This document shows, piece by piece, positions 1-13,074 of a DNA stretch of 32,787 bases. The DNA comes from Acidipropionibacterium timonense. Its GTDB lineage: Bacteria > Actinomycetota > Actinomycetes > Propionibacteriales > Propionibacteriaceae. The notes under the pieces are model-generated. The model saw only the letters and a program-made list of their open reading frames with translations. It searched no databases and was not told the DNA's origin. A program made the translations under genes and the position numbers. How positions within the stretch are numbered: position 1 is the stretch's first letter; every line of letters starts with the position of its first letter. The stretch lies in assembly GCF_900605005.1 (NCBI RefSeq), contig NZ_LR027558.1:410352-443138 (forward strand), in the 5' to 3' direction.

Positions 1-242
1 GATTGATCAAGTGCCCCAAGGGGTTGCCGGGAGGCGAACTGCGGGTCGCGTGTGATGCTTGAGAACTCAACAGCGTGTCTTTTATAGTCAATGCCTGATG
101 CACTATTTATTTGTGTATCGAATTCTTTATGGATTCCTTTGATTGATCTAGACGATAACTGATTTGTCAGTTGTTTGTTTGGGTCAGTGTTTTGGATTCT
201 CCGACACCTGTCCAGCCTGTGTGGTTGGTGGTGATATTTTTT
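1..242 (+). promoter_or_regulatory. rRNA operon leader
   Basis: Non-coding leader ahead of the 16S gene. Bases from about 75 to 185 are clearly AT-richer than the rest of the window. Around 59-77 is a TTGAGAACTCAACAGCGTG block. The TTGAGAACT core recurs in the 16S-23S spacer near 2017 and resembles the conserved antitermination/processing block of actinobacterial rrn leaders. Bases 66-81 can pair with 1901-1916 (16 pairs, 5 of them G-U) to close a stem around 16S. The promoter itself cannot be fixed; some or all of it may lie before base 1. Confidence 0.6.
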
Positions 243-5143
<4,901 letters not shown>

Positions 5144-5171
5144 CTCTCACTCTCGTGATTGATCGTGTGAT

Positions 5172-5188
5172 TGTTCGCATCCACTGTG
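5172..5188 (+). other. 23S processing stem, 3' arm
   Basis: Partner of 2026-2042, in the 23S-5S spacer 28 nt after the 23S 3' end. The role in precursor processing is inferred from complementarity and position. Confidence 0.7.
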
Positions 5189-5250
5189 TGGCTCCCTGCC
5201 ACCACGCGGCGTGTCCGCATGATGTATGGGGGCACGGTTTTCGTGACATG

Positions 5251-5269
5251 CCGGGGATTGTTGCCCCGG
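5251..5269 (+). other. hairpin just upstream of 5S
   Basis: CCGGGG (5251-5256) and CCCCGG (5264-5269) form a perfect 6-bp stem with a 7-nt loop, ending two bases before the 5S start. It has no T-run and lies inside the operon, so a processing signal is more likely than a terminator. Confidence 0.45.
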
Positions 5270-5271
5270 AG

Positions 5272-5391
5272 TGTTTCGGTGGCCATGGCGAGAGGGAAAC
5301 ACCCGGTCCCATTCCGAACCCGGTAGTTAAGCCTCCCTGCGCCGATGGTACTGCAAGAGGGATCTTGTGGGAGAGTAGGACGCTGCCGGAC
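5272..5391 (+). rRNA. 5S ribosomal RNA
   Basis: About 120 nt with the usual CGGTGGCCATGGCGAGAGGG start, the central CCCATTCCGAACCCGG and the GGGAGAGTAGGACGCTGCCG end. The 5' and 3' arms pair (CGGTGGC with GCTGCCG). It is the third gene of the operon, 128 nt after 23S. Confidence 0.95.
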
Positions 5392-5400
5392 TTCAATATG

Positions 5401-5436
5401 ATTGTGGCCCTGCACCTTCGGGTGCAGGGCCACAAT
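5401..5436 (+). terminator. rRNA operon terminator
   Basis: A perfect 16-bp stem (5401-5416 with 5421-5436) closed by a TTCG tetraloop, ten bases after 5S. No long T-tract follows, as is usual in GC-rich actinobacteria. The structure is symmetrical and could also stop transcripts of the convergent acetyltransferase gene. Confidence 0.9.
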
Positions 5437-5487
5437 TGCATTCCCGGACGTTTCGGGCCGGCGGAGCGCCTCCAGGGAGTGGTGGGT

Positions 5488-5979
5488 TCACGCGCGGGCA
5501 CTCAGGGCAGCCCAGAGGAGGACATTCTGGCCGTCGCGGGTCGACACGGGCGAGAAGCCGGCGTCCTGCAGGAGGGTGAGGGCGACGTCGTCGCCCAGGG
5601 GGACGGCGGCACTCATGCTCGTCAGCGCGTGGGAGCGGGCGCCGGCGAGCAGACAGGACAGCAGGTAGCTGCCGTGCCCGCGTCGCTGGGCGTCCGGGAT
5701 GATCCCCAGGACGAGCTCGGGAATGCCGGGGGCGACGAAGCCGCGCCCCGGGCGGTCGGCAGGCATGGTGACGAGCCAGGCCGCGCCGAGGGCCCTGTGG
5801 TCGTCCAGGCAGATGAGTCCGAGCTGACGCGGGGTCCAGCTGTCGATGTATCGGCTGAAGACGGGGTGGGCGCGGCACTCGTCGAGGGGGAGGGGGCCGG
5901 CGGACCCGCCAGCCACGAGACGAAGGATGTGCACCATGAACGGAAGGTCGGCCGAGGTTGCCTGTCGCGTCGTCGCCAT
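5488..5979 (-). CDS. GNAT family N-acetyltransferase
   Basis: A 163-residue protein with a GNAT fold, expected to move an acetyl group from acetyl-CoA to an unidentified amine. The acetyl-CoA loop is visible as QRRGHGS at residues 98-104, after the strand ELVLGIIPD. A typical C-terminal segment (ALTLLQDAGFSPV) follows. The frame is open far upstream, but the start is taken at the ATG giving MATTRQ. A TAGGGT box lies 7 bases before that codon, as for a leaderless message, and family homology begins there. The gene converges on the rRNA operon across the terminator at 5401-5436. The substrate cannot be told from sequence. Confidence 0.85.
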   Translation of the reverse strand: MATTRQATSADLPFMVHILRLVAGGSAGPLPLDECRAHPVFSRYIDSWTPRQLGLICLDDHRALGAAWLVTMPADRPGRGFVAPGIPELVLGIIPDAQRRGHGSYLLSCLLAGARSHALTSMSAAVPLGDDVALTLLQDAGFSPVSTRDGQNVLLWAALSARA

Positions 5980-6084
5980 GATGCCGACCCTACGTCGACC
6001 ACGGCCAGGACGGGCAGCTGTGCCCGCGGAGGGCTGCGCCGAAAGGTGCTCATGAGAGGGGTTCTCGTGCCCTAGGATCGGGCC

Positions 6085-6450
6085 GTGAAGTTCCTCAAAG
6101 GCCTGTTGGTCGTTCTCGGCGTCGCCGCGCTCGGTTTCGGCGTGTATGTCCTGGTGAGGCTGTCCTGGGACATGAACAAGATCATGGGCGCAGCGAATGC
6201 GGCCAAGACGATCGACAATCTGTCCAACCCCATGCCGCGGATCTGGATCGCCTCCGGCGTGGCGGCGGTCGCCGGACTCCTGCTCGGTCTGGGTCTCGGT
6301 CTTCCTCGTCGGACCGCCGGCTCGGTGCGCAAGGAGACCCTCAGAGGGGCCGCGAGCGACCGTGAGGCCGCGATTCGCGAGGCCGCCATCCGTCGTGCCC
6401 CCGGAGAACCACAGCATTCCGAGGAGTCGGTGGAGGGGGAGCAGCGGTGA
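6085..6450 (+). CDS. small two-helix membrane protein
   Basis: A 121-residue protein of unknown function. It has two hydrophobic segments (about residues 5-24 and 54-74) separated by a short polar loop, then a charged tail of about 45 residues rich in R, E and A. It was not matched to a named family. The GTG start has a TAGGAT box six bases upstream, indicating a leaderless transcript. Its last bases overlap the start of the next gene (GTGA), so the two are translationally coupled. That coupling is the best argument that it is real, because frames on the opposite strand are also open here. Confidence 0.7.
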   Translation: MKFLKGLLVVLGVAALGFGVYVLVRLSWDMNKIMGAANAAKTIDNLSNPMPRIWIASGVAAVAGLLLGLGLGLPRRTAGSVRKETLRGAASDREAAIREAAIRRAPGEPQHSEESVEGEQR

Positions 6451-6836
6451 GCCTGCGCACGGCCGACCACATCATCGTCACCTCGTACGACGCCGAGGGG
6501 CGCTCGCAGACGAGCGTCGAGCGGCTGGTGCCCGTGTCCGACACGAGTATCGGGTTCTGGCTGGCCGACGCCAAGGGGGCCCACGACCGTTTCCCCGACG
6601 ACTGCGTCGTCAGCGTCCGGGTCTGCAATCAGCGCGGCAGGGCAGTCGACACCGAACCGGTGCTCGAGGGCCGCGCGCGGGTCGTCGACGAGGGACCGCA
6701 GTTCGACGAGGTCAAGGCCGCCATCCACGAGAAGTACCGGATCGGAGCGGGGCTGGCCGGAGTCGTGGACCGCACCAAGGAGCTCTTCGGGGGACGAACC
6801 CCCGAGTGCGTAGTCCTGGTCAACGTCATCGGCTGA
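6447..6836 (+). CDS. PPOX-class (F420/flavin-dependent) protein
   Basis: A 129-residue protein resembling the pyridoxamine 5'-phosphate oxidase-like split beta-barrel group, many of whose actinobacterial members bind F420 or FMN. Typical features are a short N-terminal strand with polar residues (IIVTSYDAEGRSQTS), the SIGFWLADAKGAHDR segment, an R/V-rich strand (EGRARVVDEGPQFD) and the closing strand CVVLVNVIG. The usual length of this family is 120-150 residues. It overlaps the preceding membrane-protein gene by four bases and is probably co-transcribed with it. The cofactor and substrate are not determined by sequence. Confidence 0.7.
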   Translation: MSLRTADHIIVTSYDAEGRSQTSVERLVPVSDTSIGFWLADAKGAHDRFPDDCVVSVRVCNQRGRAVDTEPVLEGRARVVDEGPQFDEVKAAIHEKYRIGAGLAGVVDRTKELFGGRTPECVVLVNVIG

Positions 6837-6882
6837 GCCGGCAGCTGGTGCGACGTCGCCAGGTGGGGACATACTGGAGGAC

Positions 6883-7392
6883 GTGCCCACCAGCGTTCGT
6901 CGACAGCGCCGAGTGTCGGCCCGTCGGATGGACGCCCCGCGGGCCTTCCACCGGATGTTGCAGTCGATCCACTCCTTCATCCCCGCCGCGTTCAGCGACA
7001 TCCCCGTGACGTTCATCGGCTACTGCATCATCAACGGCCTGGGATTCCTCCTCGACATCAGCCTGCTGGCCCTCTTCTACCAAGGAGTGAGGCTGCCGTA
7101 CTCGCTGGCCGTGTCCCTGGGCTACGGGACATCCGTCGTCTACGGTTTCATCGTCAATCGGTGGCTCAACTTCCAGGCTCACGGGCACGTGGGTCGGCAG
7201 TCCGGTCGCTATGCCGTCACCATCGCGCTCAACTACCTCATCTTCATCGTCGCCTTCTCGACCCTCCTGCATCACCTGGGTGTGCAGGCTCAGGTGGCGA
7301 GGGTCGTCTCGGCCGCGATGGAGGGGATCTTCGTGTACGTCATGATGAGCCTGTGGGTGTTCCGCGGGGTGCGTCAGCGTCAACTCCTGTGA
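6883..7392 (+). CDS. GtrA-like membrane protein
   Basis: A 169-residue protein with four predicted membrane helices and the GtrA/DPMS layout. This family includes proteins thought to flip or assist polyprenyl-linked sugars for cell-wall or surface glycans. Key segments are FIGYCIINGLGFLLDISLL, a second helix with the small-residue pattern SLGYGTSVVYGFIVNRWLNF, and two C-terminal helices. The conserved NRWLNF-type motif after helix 2 is the best family marker. The GTG start is uncertain: a CATACT box lies seven bases upstream, and an internal ATG at 6928 would shorten the basic N-terminus. No glycosyltransferase partner is adjacent. Confidence 0.8.
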   Translation: MPTSVRRQRRVSARRMDAPRAFHRMLQSIHSFIPAAFSDIPVTFIGYCIINGLGFLLDISLLALFYQGVRLPYSLAVSLGYGTSVVYGFIVNRWLNFQAHGHVGRQSGRYAVTIALNYLIFIVAFSTLLHHLGVQAQVARVVSAAMEGIFVYVMMSLWVFRGVRQRQLL

Positions 7393-7568
7393 GCAACCGG
7401 CTGGGCGGAGCCACGGTGAACGCAGAGGTTGCGGGGACGCGCGGGCGACATGCACGCGTCAGGGCCAGCAGTGACGACTGCCGACCCAGACACGTCGGGC
7501 AGGCGTACCGGTTGTTCCAGTCGCCGTGATGCGGCTCGTGACGTGCGATGGATGACGTGGATGGGTTG
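7393..7568. other. convergent intergenic region
   Basis: 176 nt between the stop of the GtrA-like gene and the stop of the frameshifted secreted-protein gene on the other strand. No strong hairpin, repeat or convincing reading frame was seen. Confidence 0.4.
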
Positions 7569-8479
7569 TCAGGCGCAGGGCGCCTGGAATCGGATTCCTG
7601 CCAGGGCCACGAACTGGTAGCCGTAGTAGAGGTTGCTGTAGCGCAGTGTGATGGTGTTGCCGGGCAGGGCGTCGAACACGAAGACGTCCTTGATCGAGAC
7701 CCCCGGCACAGTCGGCGCCTGTTCACCGGTCCTCCGGTAGGGGTCGGCGTAGCTGCCCTGTCCGGTCCCGGCGTAGGCACTGGTGGAGAGGCCCGATGCT
7801 GCGGCGTCGAAAGCGATGATCCTGGAGGGCGTCTGGCTGAACCCCACGGTGTCGACATAGCGACTGGTCCAGTATTCTTCCGGCGCCATGCCGTACGGCG
7901 TACCAGGAGCCTCGCGCCGGGTGACGCTGGTGATGTCGTACACCGTGAGTTCGAGGTGGCTGATCCCTCTGATCGGTCGTGCGACCGAGTCGAGGAACGT
8001 CAGGGTGAGATCCTGGGTGGGGTGGTCGTCACATGCTGAGCGACGGCAGTTCTCCAGTGCGGCATGCTGGTTGAGGACCAACCACCCCAGGGGGCGCCGG
8101 TGGGCTGTTGTTCCTCACTGCAGGCCGGATCGGCTCCGTAGTTGCTGACACCGGCCAGTGCAGCGTTCGACATCGAGGTCATGTTGAAGTAGGTGGTCTG
8201 CGTGCACGACGCCGGTGTGCTCTGCAGACCGACGGTGACGACATCGCCGGTCGGACTGGTGCCGCTGAGGTGTGTCAGCGGTGTCCACGACGCAGATGAC
8301 GCGTTCGCCGAGAAGTCGATCGTGTAGGTGCACTCGGATGAAGTGGCGAAGGCCGGTGCCGCCGTGACCAGGGAGATCGCGGGCAACGTCCAGGCGACGC
8401 CTCTGACGATGGTGCGGCGTCGCACGCCGGCAGCGGTTGCTCCCACGGCCCGCGCGATGGTCAAGTTCTGTTCGTTCAC
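7569..8479 (-). pseudogene. Tat-signal secreted protein, frameshifted
   Basis: Two overlapping frames form one gene. The upstream part starts at a GTG (MNEQNLT), with a TATTTT box six bases before it. It carries a twin-arginine type signal (RRRTIVRGVAW at 20-30, then a hydrophobic stretch ending in APAFA at 45), then a Ser/Thr-rich secreted region. The frame leaves the gene near 8085-8094, where the plus strand reads CCCCAGGGGG. Downstream, another frame continues smoothly (LVLNQHAALENC...) to a stop at 7569. The span is 911 nt, so adding one base restores 912 nt and about 303 residues. A fifth G in the coding-strand G4 run would give a smooth WGWLVLNQ junction. It may be a true mutation or a sequencing error. 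The function is unknown. Confidence 0.75.
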
Positions 8480-8609
8480 ATGGGAAAAATAGCCGGTGCG
8501 GAGAGTGGAAATAACTGTGGGAGCGGGCGGATTCGAGCCATGTCATGAAGACGTCGATCGGCAGTCTGTGGCGAATTGGTGCCACGTCATGGCCATGCCA
8601 GTTATTCTC

Positions 8610-9575
8610 TCAGGAAATCCAACCCTGCAGCACGGCTCGTGCGCCGAGTTGGAATCGTGAACTCGCCCCCAGTGACTCGCAGAGCTGGGAGATTCTCCGG
8701 GCCACGGTGCGTTCGCTCACACCAAGTTCGCGGGCGATGGCCTGGTCGGTGAGGCCGGTCGACAGGTGGGCCAGCAGCCGGGGGGAGTCATCGGTGGGGC
8801 CAGCTGGCGCCTCCTCGTCACCACGCCCGGCTCGGGTGAGCCGGATCGGCGTGCTGAGGCTCCAGAGGACGTCGAAGAGGCCTGAGATGACTTCCACGAT
8901 CCTGGGATCATGGGTGAGCAGCCCGGCCAACGGTCCCTCGTGGGCACAGAGGATGATGAGAGCCTCCTCATTGTCCCTGAGCAGCAACCGACAGGGGAGG
9001 CGTCGTGACACTTGCGCGTCCTCACCGTCTCTGACCGACTTCTCCATGATTCGGAAGAGATTCGGGTCCCTCAAGACCTCCTCGTCGTAGATGGCGCGGT
9101 ACTGCACTCCTTGGGCCATCGCCGCTGGTTGGGCGGTGGACTGCTGTTGGCGATCGGTCGGGACGAGGTGTGGCATGCGGTCCCACGCGTCCACGCTGAA
9201 GCGGGCCGTGAGTTGCAGGGCTGAGTAGTGGTGGAGCAACTCCTTGGTCGTTCTCAGCTCCGTGCACCAGTGTCCGCCGGATCCTCGGTCGAGTGCCGCT
9301 TCGACCTGGCGGGCTGCGCGTCGCAGCTCGGCTGCTTCCTCGTCCAGGCGGGAGGCCTCGCGTGCCAGATGGGGAGCCGCGTTCAACGGGACGAGATCGC
9401 TTCCCTCACGGCTCGCCAGCCCGTGTGCCTCGAGCGTCTCGAGCGCCAGCCGGTCGGGCAGGCCGCTCGCCGACTCGAGGACAGCGAGATAGGAATGCCA
9501 CAGTCCCTCGTCATGCACCAGCGATCGGCCGCACTCGATGGTGGAATCCCCGGGTGAAGGTTCGGTGCAGTTCAT
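8610..9575 (-). CDS. LuxR-type HTH transcriptional regulator
   Basis: A 321-residue regulator. The C-terminal 50 residues form a LuxR/GerE-like helix-turn-helix: LSTGLTDQAIARELGVSE, then RTVARRISQLCESLGASSR. The N-terminal part (about 28-95) looks like a TrmB-type winged helix plus coiled coil, with SGLPDRLALETLEAHGLAS followed by a Glu/Ala-rich helix. The middle (about 130-245) resembles the sensor-like region of such fused regulators. No receiver domain or phosphorylation Asp is visible. It lies 130 bp upstream of, and on the same strand as, the frameshifted secreted-protein gene, which is its most obvious candidate target. That link is inference. Confidence 0.85.
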   Translation of the reverse strand: MNCTEPSPGDSTIECGRSLVHDEGLWHSYLAVLESASGLPDRLALETLEAHGLASREGSDLVPLNAAPHLAREASRLDEEAAELRRAARQVEAALDRGSGGHWCTELRTTKELLHHYSALQLTARFSVDAWDRMPHLVPTDRQQQSTAQPAAMAQGVQYRAIYDEEVLRDPNLFRIMEKSVRDGEDAQVSRRLPCRLLLRDNEEALIILCAHEGPLAGLLTHDPRIVEVISGLFDVLWSLSTPIRLTRAGRGDEEAPAGPTDDSPRLLAHLSTGLTDQAIARELGVSERTVARRISQLCESLGASSRFQLGARAVLQGWIS

Positions 9576-9791
9576 TGGGCGCCCCCGGTGCTGTCACGGA
9601 GATACTGGTCACGTTTCGCGAGGTGTTCGGATCAGTCTACGTTCGCCATCCGAGGGCTGTTTGCCGAGGGTTCGTTTGCGGTGCCCGACATATCGCGTGG
9701 GCCTGCATTCCCGGGTTGCGTACGAGGTCGGTCTCAGGTGTCTTGCGGATGCAGGGCTGAGCCGGCTGCCGTCAGCGTCGCGGACGCCGTC
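9576..9791. other. region between msrA and the LuxR-type gene
   Basis: 216 nt without a convincing gene. It holds an imperfect tandem repeat (CCGAGGG...GTTTGC, 9650-9664 and 9664-9679) 75-104 bases upstream of the regulator's start. A weak bulged hairpin at about 9757-9778 might end the msrA transcript. Confidence 0.4.
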
Positions 9792-10424
9792 TCACGGACG
9801 GGCCAGGCACACGCCGGTGGCATGCACCGGGCAGTAGCCGTTGGGGTTCTGCTCGAGGTACTGCTGGTGCTCGGCTTCGGCGAGGAAGAAGGGATGTCCG
9901 TCGGCCATGTCGATGGTCGTCGTCATCGCCCCGTAGCCCTCGGTGAGGAGACGGCCCTGGTACCGGCCCTTGAGGTCTATGGCGCGGATGTACTGGTCCG
10001 AGGTGGTGCACCAGATCGCCGACCGGTACTGGGTGCCGACATCATTGCCCTGGCGCATGCCCTGGGTGGGGTCGTGGTTCTCGAAGAAGAGGGTGAGGAC
10101 GGCGTCGGTGGGGATCTGCTGCGGGTCGTAGGTGACCCGGACGGTCTCGGCGTGGCCGGTGCGTCCGGTGCACACCTCACGATAGGTGGGGTTGGCGGTG
10201 TACCCGCCCATGTAGCCGACCGCCGTGAGCAGGATGCCGTCGGTCTGCCAGAAGAGCTTCTCGGCTCCCCAGAAACAGCCCATGGCGAGGTGGATCGTCT
10301 GCGAGCCGGGGAACGCGCGGTCGAGTCGGTCACCGAACACCCGGTGGAAGAAAGGCATCGCCAGCACCGGCGTCGGTCCTCCGGGCAGCGCCTCGTCGGG
10401 CCCGATCATCCGCGTCCTGTCCAT
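9792..10424 (-). CDS. msrA: peptide methionine sulfoxide reductase MsrA
   Basis: A 210-residue enzyme that reduces methionine-S-sulfoxide, free or in proteins, back to methionine using thioredoxin or an equivalent reductant. The catalytic motif GCFWGAE holds the nucleophilic cysteine (C50). GYMGGYTANPTYREVCTGRTGHAE and QYRSAIW-type segments follow, and a C-terminal pair (YCPVHATGVC) may supply resolving cysteines. The start was placed at the ATG preceded by AAGGAGG six bases upstream. A GTG nine codons earlier lacks that signal. It is divergent from metP, so a methionine importer and a methionine repair enzyme share one 159-bp control region. Confidence 0.95.
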   Translation of the reverse strand: MDRTRMIGPDEALPGGPTPVLAMPFFHRVFGDRLDRAFPGSQTIHLAMGCFWGAEKLFWQTDGILLTAVGYMGGYTANPTYREVCTGRTGHAETVRVTYDPQQIPTDAVLTLFFENHDPTQGMRQGNDVGTQYRSAIWCTTSDQYIRAIDLKGRYQGRLLTEGYGAMTTTIDMADGHPFFLAEAEHQQYLEQNPNGYCPVHATGVCLARP

Positions 10425-10583
10425 CGTGGTCCTCCTTGTCAATGTCCTCATGGCCTCAACCGGTCCCCGCCGGCTGCTATTCCAGCCCCCGGGCCCCGTC
10501 GTCTCACGGGATGGTCCACCATTCGATTGTTCATGACCGCCATGTGAAACTGAGCGGGTTCATCATCCGACAAGGAGGCATCC
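10425..10583. promoter_or_regulatory. divergent msrA/metP control region
   Basis: 159 bp between two divergent genes, both led by clear ribosome binding sites (AAGGAGG for msrA, AAGGAGG for metP). It must hold both promoters. I could not fix -10/-35 boxes with confidence and see no SAM-riboswitch-like fold. Confidence 0.45.
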
Positions 10584-12191
10584 ATGTCACATGCGGTCCA
10601 GGGGCCAGGTGACTCCCAACGCCCCCCTGAGGCACCCCGTGCTCGTGAGAATTTCACCGGGCGGGGCGCCTTCCTCATCGCCGCCATCGGCTCGGCCGTC
10701 GGCCTGGGCAACATCTGGCGATTCCCCTACGTCGCCTACTCCAATGGCGGCGGGGCGTTCATCCTTCCCTATCTCATCGCCCTCCTCACCGCGGGCATCC
10801 CGCTGCTCTTCCTCGACTACTCCATCGGTCACAAGTTCCGGGGGTCGCCGCCCATGGCCATGCGCCGGCTCAACCGGCGCACCGAGGCCATCGGCTGGTG
10901 GCAGACCCTCATCTGCTTCGTCATCGTCGTCTACTACGCCGTCATCATCGCCTGGGCGATCCGCTACGCAGGATTCTCGGTGACGAAGGCCTGGGGCAAG
11001 GACCCCGAGTCGTTCCTCGTCAAGGACTTCCTCCAGGTGGCGTCGACGACGGACGTCGAGTTCCACTTCGTGCCCGGCGTGCTCTGGCCGCTCGTGCTGC
11101 TGTGGGTCTTCACCCTGGTCGTCATGGCCCTGGGCGTGCAGAAGGGCGTCACCTGGGCGTCGAAGATCTTCATGCCGTTGCTCACGGTGATGTTCATCGC
11201 CCTGGTCGTCATCGCCCTCACCCTGCCCGGAGCCACCAAGGGCCTCAACGCCCTCTTCACCCCGGACTGGGGAGCGCTGACGAACCACCAGGTGTGGATG
11301 GCGGCCTACGGCCAGATCTTCTTCTCGCTGTCGGTGGGCTTCGGCATCATGGTCACCTACGCCTCGTACCTCAAGCCGAAGTCGGACCTCACCGGATCGG
11401 GGCTGGTCGTCGGGTTCGCGAACTCCTCCTTCGAGATCCTCGCCGGCCTCGGCGTCTTCGCCGCCCTCGGGTTCATGGCCCAGGCCTCCGGCAAGAACGT
11501 CCACGACGTCGCCGGCGCCGGCATCGGGTTGGCCTTCATCGCCTTCCCGCAGATCATCAGCCAGGCCGGGGCCCTGGGGCCGCTGCTCGGCGTCCTCTTC
11601 TTCGTCTCGCTCGTGTTCGCCGGGATCACCTCGATGATCAGCCTCCTCGAGGTCGTCATCGCGGCCTTCAAGGACAAGACCGGTCTGGGTCGCGTCTCCT
11701 CGACCCTCATCATCGGAGGTCTGACGGCGGTCGTCTCGGTGGCCCTCTTCCCGACGACGACCGGCCTCAACCTGCTCGACGTCACCGACCACTTCATCAA
11801 CAACGTCGGCATCGTCGGCGTGGCCCTGCTCACCGCCGTCGTCGTCACCTGGGTGCTGCGCGACCTGCCCATGCTGCGCGACCACCTCAACGCGATCTCG
11901 TCCTTCCAGGTCGACCGCGTCTGGCGGTTCCTGGCCGGCGTCCTCTCACCGCTGGTCCTGCTCGGGCTGTGGATCACCGAGCTCATCACGGTGGGTCGTC
12001 ACGGCTACGAGAACATGCCCAAGGCCTTCGTCGGCACCTTCGGCTGGGGCATGTCGGCCCTCGTCATCGTCCTGTCGGTCGTGCTGTCGTTCATCCCCTG
12101 GCCGCAGCGGTCGGCCCTGCACACCGAGCATCTCGTCGCCGACGACGGCACCCCCATCGCCGGTGACCACAAGGAAGGAGTCCGCCGATGA
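10584..12191 (+). CDS. metP: NSS-family sodium-dependent transporter, MetP type
   Basis: A 535-residue membrane protein of the neurotransmitter:sodium symporter family, with a LeuT-like fold and about 11-12 helices. The family signature in helix 1, GSAVGLGNIWRFPYVAYSNG, lies near residues 36-55. Next comes GGGAFILPYLIALLTAGIP. A conserved mid-region (QIFFSLSVGFGIMVTYASY) carries the Na+/substrate-site unwound helix. It has a clear ribosome site (AAGGAGG, six bases before ATG). The tiny membrane gene that overlaps its stop matches the small subunit of the MetPS methionine/alanine importer of Corynebacterium glutamicum. This makes a Na+-coupled methionine/alanine uptake role likely, though substrate is inferred. 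Confidence 0.9.
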   Translation: MSHAVQGPGDSQRPPEAPRARENFTGRGAFLIAAIGSAVGLGNIWRFPYVAYSNGGGAFILPYLIALLTAGIPLLFLDYSIGHKFRGSPPMAMRRLNRRTEAIGWWQTLICFVIVVYYAVIIAWAIRYAGFSVTKAWGKDPESFLVKDFLQVASTTDVEFHFVPGVLWPLVLLWVFTLVVMALGVQKGVTWASKIFMPLLTVMFIALVVIALTLPGATKGLNALFTPDWGALTNHQVWMAAYGQIFFSLSVGFGIMVTYASYLKPKSDLTGSGLVVGFANSSFEILAGLGVFAALGFMAQASGKNVHDVAGAGIGLAFIAFPQIISQAGALGPLLGVLFFVSLVFAGITSMISLLEVVIAAFKDKTGLGRVSSTLIIGGLTAVVSVALFPTTTGLNLLDVTDHFINNVGIVGVALLTAVVVTWVLRDLPMLRDHLNAISSFQVDRVWRFLAGVLSPLVLLGLWITELITVGRHGYENMPKAFVGTFGWGMSALVIVLSVVLSFIPWPQRSALHTEHLVADDGTPIAGDHKEGVRR

Positions 12192-12295
12192 GCCCGCTCG
12201 CCGTCGTCATGATGATCGTCGCCATGGTCACCGTGTGGGGAGGTCTGCTCGTCTCGACGATCTCCCTCTACCGGCACCCGGAGGAGAAGGACTGA
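12188..12295 (+). CDS. metS: MetS-like small subunit of NSS transporter
   Basis: A 35-residue single-helix protein beginning MSPLAVVMMIVAMVTVW, followed by a short basic/acidic tail ending HPEEKD. Its ATG overlaps the metP stop codon (ATGA), so the pair is translationally coupled. Such small subunits accompany NSS transporters in actinobacteria; in C. glutamicum MetS is needed for methionine uptake by MetP. Automatic gene callers easily miss it because of its size. Confidence 0.85.
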   Translation: MSPLAVVMMIVAMVTVWGGLLVSTISLYRHPEEKD

Positions 12296-12304
12296 CCAGG
12301 TCGG

Positions 12305-12988
12305 TCAGCGATGCGTGGGGTCCCAGTCGATCGGCTGGGACCCCTGCTTCGTCAACAGCGCATTGGCGCGGCTGAAGGGACGCGACCCGAAGAACCCGTA
12401 CCGCGCCGACATCGGGCTCGGGTGCGGCGAGGCGATGACCGGGGTGTCGCCGAGCATCGGCTGGAGGGACTGGGCGTCCCGGCCCCAGAGGATCGCCACC
12501 AAGGGGCCGCCCCGGGCCACGAGCGCCTCGATGGCGCACTGGGTGACCTCCTCCCAGCCCTTGCCCCGGTGCGAAGCCGGCCGCCCCGGCTGGACGGTGA
12601 GGCACCTGTTGAGCAGCAGGACGCCGTGCTCGAACCATCCCGACAGATCGCCGTGCTCGCACACCGGCACGCCGAGGTCGTCACGCAGCTCGGCGTAGAT
12701 GTTCTGCAATGACCGGGGCAGCGGCCGGACGCCGGGGGCCACGGAGAAGCTCAGCCCCACCGGGTGGCCCGGGGTGGGGTAGGGGTCCTGGCCGACGATG
12801 AGCACCCGGACGTCGGCCATGGGACGGCTGAAGGCCCGCAGGATGCGATCTCCGGCCGGCAGGAAGCCTCGGCCGGCGGCCACCTCGTCGCGCAGGAACC
12901 GACCCATCTCGTGGATCCGCGGCTCGACCGGCGCGAGGGCCTGGGCCCAGTCGGGGGCGACGATCTCGGTGAGCGGTCGGGCAGGCAT
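12305..12988 (-). CDS. ung: uracil-DNA glycosylase
   Basis: A 227-residue family-1 uracil-DNA glycosylase that cuts uracil from DNA to start base-excision repair. The water-activating loop [17 protein letters not shown] holds the catalytic Asp (D68). LLLNRCLTV carries the uracil-reading Asn. [18 protein letters not shown] is the His-bearing minor-groove loop. The ATG at MPARPLTE was chosen because it has GGAG eight bases upstream and gives a length close to the E. coli enzyme (229). A GTG 20 codons earlier is also open but has no ribosome site. It converges on metS with nine bases between stops. Confidence 0.95.
   Translation of the reverse strand: MPARPLTEIVAPDWAQALAPVEPRIHEMGRFLRDEVAAGRGFLPAGDRILRAFSRPMADVRVLIVGQDPYPTPGHPVGLSFSVAPGVRPLPRSLQNIYAELRDDLGVPVCEHGDLSGWFEHGVLLLNRCLTVQPGRPASHRGKGWEEVTQCAIEALVARGGPLVAILWGRDAQSLQPMLGDTPVIASPHPSPMSARYGFFGSRPFSRANALLTKQGSQPIDWDPTHR
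12317..12344 (+). terminator. hairpin after metS, inside the ung 3' end
   Basis: GGGGTCCCAG (12317-12326) and CTGGGACCCC (12335-12344) form a perfect 10-bp stem with an 8-nt loop, starting 22 bases after the metS stop. It lies within the last ung codons. No T-run is present, so termination of metPS is inferred from position and stability. Confidence 0.5.
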
Positions 12989-13074
12989 GGTGGGCTCCGA
13001 TGGGGACGGCTGATGGTCCTGGCTCACGCTACCCTGTGAGGTCGTCACGATGTGCGATCGGAATGGAGGAAGGC

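Noticed and set aside
8085-8094. Phase-variable homopolymer tract
   Set aside because: The coding-strand runs are only 4-5 bases long, too short for typical slipped-strand switching; a fixed mutation or sequencing error is more likely.
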